Source: Mordavella massiliensis (GTDB lineage Bacteria > Bacillota > Clostridia > Lachnospirales > Lachnospiraceae). From it: 64,000 nucleotides of DNA. Position numbers and translations under genes: made by a program. The notes under the pieces are model-generated. The model saw nothing but the letters and a program-made list of their open reading frames with translations. It was not told where the DNA came from and ran no database searches. Every line of letters begins with the position of its first letter. Positions within the stretch are counted from its first letter, which is position 1. Of this stretch, positions 59,900-64,000 are shown one piece after another. The stretch spans positions 1-64,000 of the forward strand of contig NZ_JACJKS010000002.1 of NCBI RefSeq assembly GCF_016901695.1. The letters are read 5' to 3'.

Positions 59900-61243
59900 T
59901 TATGCTTTCTTTTCCTCCCTTGGAAGGATCACATTCAAAAGGATCGCCATCAGTGTGGCGACGACTACCGGCGAGCTTCCGAAAACGGTGGTCACCCACT
60001 CCGGGAAGGAGGCGAGGGACGCGGAAGCCTGGGTGATGCCCATGCCGAGCGCAACGGAGAGCCCGACGATGGATGTGTTGCGGAAATTCATCTCCTGCTG
60101 GAAGATGAGCTTGATGCCCGTCATGGCGATGGAGGCGAACACGGAGATGGTGGCGCCACCCAGCACGCACTGGGGTATCGTGGTCAGGAGCCCGGAGAAC
60201 TTGGGCACGAAGCCGGCGATCATCAGGATGATGGCTGCCAGGCCAAGCACGCACCGGTTGATGACCTTTGTCGTTGTGACGATGCCTACGTTCTGGCTGT
60301 AGGTGGCCGTCGGGAGCCCGCCGAAGAAGGCGCAGAGGATGTTGCTGATGCCGTACATGACGATGCCTCCCTGCAGCTCCCTGTCCTCCGGCATGCGGCC
60401 CATGCTGCCGGACGTGGTGGCGGAGAAGTCCCCGATCGCCTGGATGGAGTTGATGGCAAAGAGAAGGCCGATGGCCACGCAGGCGGAGGGCTCAAAGCTC
60501 AGGGAGAAGTGCAGGGGCTGGGGCAGCTGGAAGAGCCCGGCGGACTGCACGCCTGAGAGATCCACCAGCCCGAAGGGCACGGCCAGGATGTAGCCGGCCA
60601 CGATGCCGATCAGGATGGAGGCCAGCTTGAGAAAGCCTTTGGCAAAGTGGTTGAGGCCTGTCACGACGGCCAGGGTAAAGAAAGCCACAAGCCAGTTCTG
60701 CCAGGAGCCGTACTGCTCGCTGGACGTGCCGCCCGCCATGTAGTTGACGGCTGTCGGATAGAGGGAGAGGCCGATGGTGAACACTACAGTCCCTGTCACA
60801 AGGGGCGGGAACAGGATGCGGATCCTGGAGATGCAGAATCCCACGATGATGGCGACAACGCCGCCCACGATCTGGGCGCCCAGGATGGTTGCGATATCGT
60901 AGGTGCCTGCGATGGCCTGCATGCTCGGCACGTAGGCAAAGCTGATGCCCATGATGACGGGCAGGGCGCTGCCAAGCTGGAAGTTCTTCCCTCTTATAAA
61001 AGGAAAGAGCTGGAGCAGGGTGCTGATGGCGGAGCAGAAGAGGGCGGCCTGGATCAGGATGACCCGGTCGCTGCCGCTGATGCCCGCGACGCCTGCGACG
61101 ATGATGGAGGGCGTGACGCATCCCACGATCATGGCGACCACGTGCTGGAGAGCCAGCGGGAGAGCCTGCCCGAAGGCGGGGACACCGCTCAACTCAAACA
61201 CGGAAGCGCGTGTTTTTTTTGCAGAAGAATGTAATTCAGACAT
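59900..61243 (-). CDS. NCS2 family nucleobase (xanthine/uracil) permease
   Basis: A 447-residue proton symporter for xanthine, uric acid or uracil with about 12-14 hydrophobic segments. The family motifs are LQHVVAMIVG near the N-terminus, FQLGSALPVIMG, and ATYSQNVGIVTTTKVINR (about residues 310-328), the NCS2 Q-N-x-G signature. Xanthine-type (PbuX-like) seems likelier than UraA because of its length and the SQNVGIV form. No purine riboswitch is visible in the short leader. A GAGGAGGAAC site precedes the ATG; it has its own weak promoter (TTGCAT at 61311-61306, TAAAGT at 61289-61284). Confidence 0.9.
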   Translation of the reverse strand: MSELHSSAKKTRASVFELSGVPAFGQALPLALQHVVAMIVGCVTPSIIVAGVAGISGSDRVILIQAALFCSAISTLLQLFPFIRGKNFQLGSALPVIMGISFAYVPSMQAIAGTYDIATILGAQIVGGVVAIIVGFCISRIRILFPPLVTGTVVFTIGLSLYPTAVNYMAGGTSSEQYGSWQNWLVAFFTLAVVTGLNHFAKGFLKLASILIGIVAGYILAVPFGLVDLSGVQSAGLFQLPQPLHFSLSFEPSACVAIGLLFAINSIQAIGDFSATTSGSMGRMPEDRELQGGIVMYGISNILCAFFGGLPTATYSQNVGIVTTTKVINRCVLGLAAIILMIAGFVPKFSGLLTTIPQCVLGGATISVFASIAMTGIKLIFQQEMNFRNTSIVGLSVALGMGITQASASLASFPEWVTTVFGSSPVVVATLMAILLNVILPREEKKA

Positions 61244-61407
61244 AAGTTCCTCCTCAGTAAAGAATAGTTTGCATTACCTTTCTACTTTATCATTAAATAT
61301 AGGAAATGCAAAGTAAAATCTGTCTATTGCTAAATTCTTCACTGGTAAACAGGGTCCGGATGCAGTATAATATCCCTTATGAAATCTGGTATCTCACGAG
61401 GAGGTTT

Positions 61408-62286
61408 ATGAATATGGCAGAGTATGTGATCACAACAGACTCCAATTCCGACGTGCCGGAGGAATATCTGGCGCAGCACATGGTTCCGGTGATCCCCCAG
61501 TACTACATGTTCGGGGAGACCGTGTACGGCGACGAGCTGAAGATGGAGCCGTCCGAATTTTACGAGACGATGCGGAAGGGGGAGCTCCCCAAGTCCATGG
61601 CAAACAATCCGGAAGTGGTCCGGCAGACGTTTACAGAGATCCTGAAAGAGGGCAGGGACATCCTTCACATCGCCTTCTCCAGCGCCCTGAGCGGGAGCTG
61701 CCAGAACGTGCAGGTGGCGGCCCGGGATCTGATGGAGGAGTATCCGGACCGGAAGATCCTGGTGTTCGATTCCCTGAACGCATCTCTCGGGGAAGGCGTG
61801 TCCGTCATGCGGGCGGTCTCCCTGAAAGAGGAGGGGAAAGGGATGGATGAGGTCTACGACATCCTTGTAAAGGAGCGGGATCACATCCAGGTATACTTTA
61901 CCGTGGACGACCTGCACCACCTCCAGCGAGGCGGGCGCGTCTCAAAGACGACGGCGGTGGTCGGCAGCATGATCAACATCAAGCCGCTCCTCACGGTGAC
62001 CGCCTCCGGCGAGCTGAAGTCGGATGGGACCGTCCGGGGGCGCAAGAAGGCGCTGCGGACGCTGGTGACCCGGATGGAGCAGGCTCTTGACACGGAACAC
62101 TTCGGGAAGGAGCGGCCGGTGGCCGTCATACACGGCGACTGCCTGGAGGACGCCCGGGGCGTTGCAGAGCAGGTGCGGGAGCTCGGCTTTGACCATATCG
62201 TGATCAACGATGTGAGCCCCAGCATTGGCACCCACGCGGGCCCGGGCGTGGTGGGACTTGTATTTTACGGGAAAAAGGTGGACTAG
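61408..62286 (+). CDS. DegV family fatty-acid-binding protein
   Basis: A 292-residue protein of the DegV/FakB family, which holds fatty acids for phosphorylation by FakA-type kinases. VITTDSNSDVPEEY opens the domain; LSSALSGSCQNV-like IAFSSALSGSC (about residue 90), and the GGRVSKTTAVVGSMINIKPLL stretch (about 175-195) are the lipid-binding signatures. The end has GTHAGPGVVGLVF, with the His near 278. The start at 61408 follows GAGGAGG; ATG 61414 is an alternative. No fakA gene is nearby. A -10 TATAAT at 61366-61371 precedes it with a poor -35. Confidence 0.93.
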   Translation: MNMAEYVITTDSNSDVPEEYLAQHMVPVIPQYYMFGETVYGDELKMEPSEFYETMRKGELPKSMANNPEVVRQTFTEILKEGRDILHIAFSSALSGSCQNVQVAARDLMEEYPDRKILVFDSLNASLGEGVSVMRAVSLKEEGKGMDEVYDILVKERDHIQVYFTVDDLHHLQRGGRVSKTTAVVGSMINIKPLLTVTASGELKSDGTVRGRKKALRTLVTRMEQALDTEHFGKERPVAVIHGDCLEDARGVAEQVRELGFDHIVINDVSPSIGTHAGPGVVGLVFYGKKVD

Positions 62287-62289
62287 CAG

Positions 62290-63198
62290 ATGACGAATAT
62301 GGAGAGAAGAGAGGCGCTGCGGGGCATGTCCATTGCGCTGATCGGCGGTGTGTTCTGGGGGCTTGCCGGCGTGTTCGGCCAGTATCTCTTTGAGCACAAC
62401 AGGACGAACGCCAGGTGGCTTGTCAGCGTGCGGCTCCTCATTGCAGGCGCGCTCCTTCTGGCCACAGTCATTATGAAGCAGAGGGACAGCTTCTGGAAAA
62501 TCTGGACAAACCGGCGGGATGCGGTGTCCCTGCTCCTGTTTTCCGTACTCGGCATGGCAGGGTGCCAGCTGTCCTACTACACAGCGGTGGAACTGTCCAA
62601 CGCAGGGACGGCGACGGTCCTGCAGTATACAGCGCCGGTGATCATCCTTACATACGACGCGGTGCGCAGCCGCCGCAGGCCGAAGGGATATGAGCTGGCG
62701 GCCCTTCTCCTTGCCCTGGGCGGCACGTTCATCCTTGCCACCCACGGCAATCCGGGCTCCATGGCCCTGTCGCCGGAGGCGCTCTTGTGGGGGATCGGTT
62801 CAGCCGTCATGATGGCGGTCTACAACCTGCTTCCCGGGAAGCTGATGAAGAAGTACGGCACCTTCTGCGTGATCGGCTGGGGCATGCTGGTGGGCGGCAT
62901 CTTCCTGTCCGCGTTCACAAGGCCGTGGCATGTGGCGGGGCAGTGGGATCTCCGGGGAGTGGGAGCCATCGCGGTCGTCATTGTCGTGGGGACCGTCCTG
63001 TCGTTCTCCTTCTACATGGAGGGCGTGCGTCTGATCGGGGCGCCCAGGGCCAGCCTGCTGGCGTCTGTGGAGCCGGTTACGGCCACCATCGCCTCGGCAC
63101 TTTTTATGCATGTCGTGTTCGTGGGGATGGATGTGGCCGGTATTTTCTGTATTCTTGCCGCGGTGCTGCTTCTGTCAGCGCCCGGTCTGAAGAGATAA
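62290..63198 (+). CDS. EamA/DMT family transporter
   Basis: A 302-residue membrane protein with ten hydrophobic segments arranged as two EamA repeats (about residues 12-140 and 152-298), the drug/metabolite transporter pattern. LIGGVFWGLAGVFGQYLF starts the first and FYMEGVRLIGAPRASLLASVEPVTATI the second repeat's conserved end. The substrate is unknown; members export metabolites or amino acids. It begins three bases after degV and is probably cotranscribed with it. Confidence 0.92.
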   Translation: MTNMERREALRGMSIALIGGVFWGLAGVFGQYLFEHNRTNARWLVSVRLLIAGALLLATVIMKQRDSFWKIWTNRRDAVSLLLFSVLGMAGCQLSYYTAVELSNAGTATVLQYTAPVIILTYDAVRSRRRPKGYELAALLLALGGTFILATHGNPGSMALSPEALLWGIGSAVMMAVYNLLPGKLMKKYGTFCVIGWGMLVGGIFLSAFTRPWHVAGQWDLRGVGAIAVVIVVGTVLSFSFYMEGVRLIGAPRASLLASVEPVTATIASALFMHVVFVGMDVAGIFCILAAVLLLSAPGLKR

Positions 63199-63224
63199 AT
63201 GATGAGGGAAAAGGAGAGATGATG

Positions 63225-64000
63225 ATGGAAAAGTCAAAGGTGTATTTCACAGATTTAAGAGCCCTTCCAGGGACAAACCTGCCGGAGAAGTTAAAGAAGC
63301 TGATCCGGAAAGCAGGGATCGGGGAGATCGATTTTGAGAAGAAGATGGTCGCCATCAAGATCCACTTCGGGGAGCCGGGCAACCTGTCCTTCCTCCGCCC
63401 CAACTACGCGAAAGCAGTGGCGGACGTCATCCGGGAGCTGGGCGGACGTCCCTTCCTCACCGACTGCAACACGCTGTATGTGGGCCGAAGGAAAGACGCG
63501 CTGGAGCACCTGAGCGCCGCCTTTGAGAACGGCTTCGGGGTCCTGTCCACAGGCTGCCATATCATCATAGCGGACGGCCTGAAGGGGACGGACGACGTGG
63601 CTGTGCCGGTGGAGGGCGGCGAGCTGGTGAAGGAGGCCAAGATCGGCCGCGCGGTCATGGACGCGGACATCTTCATCAGCCTGAACCACTTCAAGGGCCA
63701 TGAGGCGACCGGATTCGGAGGCGCCCTCAAGAATATCGGCATGGGCTGCGGCAGCCGGGCCGGCAAGATGGAGCAGCACAACAGCGGCAAACCGACCGTG
63801 GACCGCGACACATGCGTGGGATGCAGAGTCTGTGCAAAGAACTGCGCCCACGGCGCGATCTCGTTCCCGGAGAAGAAGGCGAGCATTGACCACGACAAGT
63901 GCGTGGGATGCGGCCGTTGCCTGGGAGCCTGCAATTTTGACGCGATCTACAACGAGAACGCCTCCGCGGTAAAAGAGCTGGACATGAAGATCGCGGAGTA
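63225..64000 (+). CDS. DUF362 protein with two 4Fe-4S clusters, cut by window end
   Basis: The frame opens at ATG 63225 and is still open at the right edge (258 codons visible). The N-terminal DUF362 region has VAIKIHFGEPGN (about residue 46) and the LNHFKGHEATGFGGALKNIGMG segment (about 150-172). Two ferredoxin motifs follow: CVGCRVCAKNCAHG and CVGCGRCLGACNF (about 199-240). The protein is an iron-sulfur protein of unknown reaction, common in clostridia. Three ATGs in a row (63219, 63222, 63225) are possible starts; GGAG is 8 bases from the last. It follows the EamA gene by 26 bases. Confidence 0.9.
   Translation, partial: MEKSKVYFTDLRALPGTNLPEKLKKLIRKAGIGEIDFEKKMVAIKIHFGEPGNLSFLRPNYAKAVADVIRELGGRPFLTDCNTLYVGRRKDALEHLSAAFENGFGVLSTGCHIIIADGLKGTDDVAVPVEGGELVKEAKIGRAVMDADIFISLNHFKGHEATGFGGALKNIGMGCGSRAGKMEQHNSGKPTVDRDTCVGCRVCAKNCAHGAISFPEKKASIDHDKCVGCGRCLGACNFDAIYNENASAVKELDMKIAE

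Noticed and set aside
61244-61407. Purine riboswitch before the NCS2 permease
   Set aside because: The leader between the predicted promoter and the gene is under 50 bases and lacks the conserved purine aptamer core.

Overview
The window looks like a chromosome segment of a gut-type anaerobic Firmicute, most probably Lachnospiraceae (Clostridia). The reasons are a GC-rich genome (estimated by eye at 55-60%) with strong GGAGG ribosome sites, a glycyl-radical hydroxyproline dehydratase, a YtvI-type membrane protein, RqcH, YitT, RemA-less yicC-gmk-rpoZ order, many ferredoxin-type proteins, and no respiratory genes. No species is claimed. Apart from one short IS200-type element there is no phage, plasmid or CRISPR content; this is mostly housekeeping chromosome.

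Layout. 1-5.6 kb: rnhB (cut by the window edge), yraN, pgeF, an MscS channel, a DUF975-CmpB membrane fusion and a membrane-anchored phosphoesterase. 5.7 kb: tRNA-Thr(CGT). 5.8-12.5 kb: an MBL hydrolase, a two-gene SsuBC-like transporter lacking a binding protein, queH, argH, asd and a ferredoxin-type protein. 12.7-19.3 kb: ppk1, topB, a hexapeptide-repeat protein, moaB/mogA, a UlaG-like hydrolase and rnhA. 19.3-20.6 kb: RNase P RNA, a 47-nt palindrome and an AT-rich IS200-like element. 20.7-25.6 kb: the hydroxyproline operon hypE-hypD-proC (dehydration of trans-4-hydroxyproline to pyrroline-5-carboxylate, then reduction to proline), followed by a TetR regulator. 25.6-31.4 kb: pyrBI, pheA, a DUF815 ATPase and rqcH.

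31.5-38.0 kb: yicC-gmk-rpoZ, rimO, pgsA, cinA and a GNAT-membrane-DUF3298 fusion. 38.1-39.9 kb: a NifU-like scaffold plus a GGGtGRT-family protein, a conserved pair of unknown function with codon use suggesting high expression. 40-42.8 kb: three surface or membrane proteins (zinc-ribbon/YIP1, YARHG, zinc-ribbon/TcaA-like). 42.9-44.3 kb: ytvI and, overlapping its end, a small gene that only makes sense if an in-frame TGA is read as selenocysteine. 44.7-46.6 kb: the nucleoside salvage operon udp-cdd-deoC. 46.7-51.6 kb: an XRE-cupin regulator and a spermidine/putrescine transporter whose ATPase carries a duplicated insertion and whose last gene fuses permease and binding protein. 51.6-54.6 kb: a flavodoxin-like protein, rarA and a YitT protein. 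54.8-55.7 kb: an Rpn-type nuclease. 55.8-61.2 kb: an amidohydrolase, a polar amino-acid ABC transporter (possibly under ArgR-type control) and an NCS2 nucleobase permease. 61.4-64 kb: DegV, an EamA transporter and a DUF362 ferredoxin protein cut by the window end.

The strongest unexpected items are the probable selenoprotein at 43962-44261, the duplicated domain inside PotA, candidate ARG boxes at both argH and the amino-acid transporter, the NifU-like/GGGtGRT pair and the operator-like repeats at the hyp promoter. All assignments come from reading the sequence and from recalled family knowledge; no database search was run.
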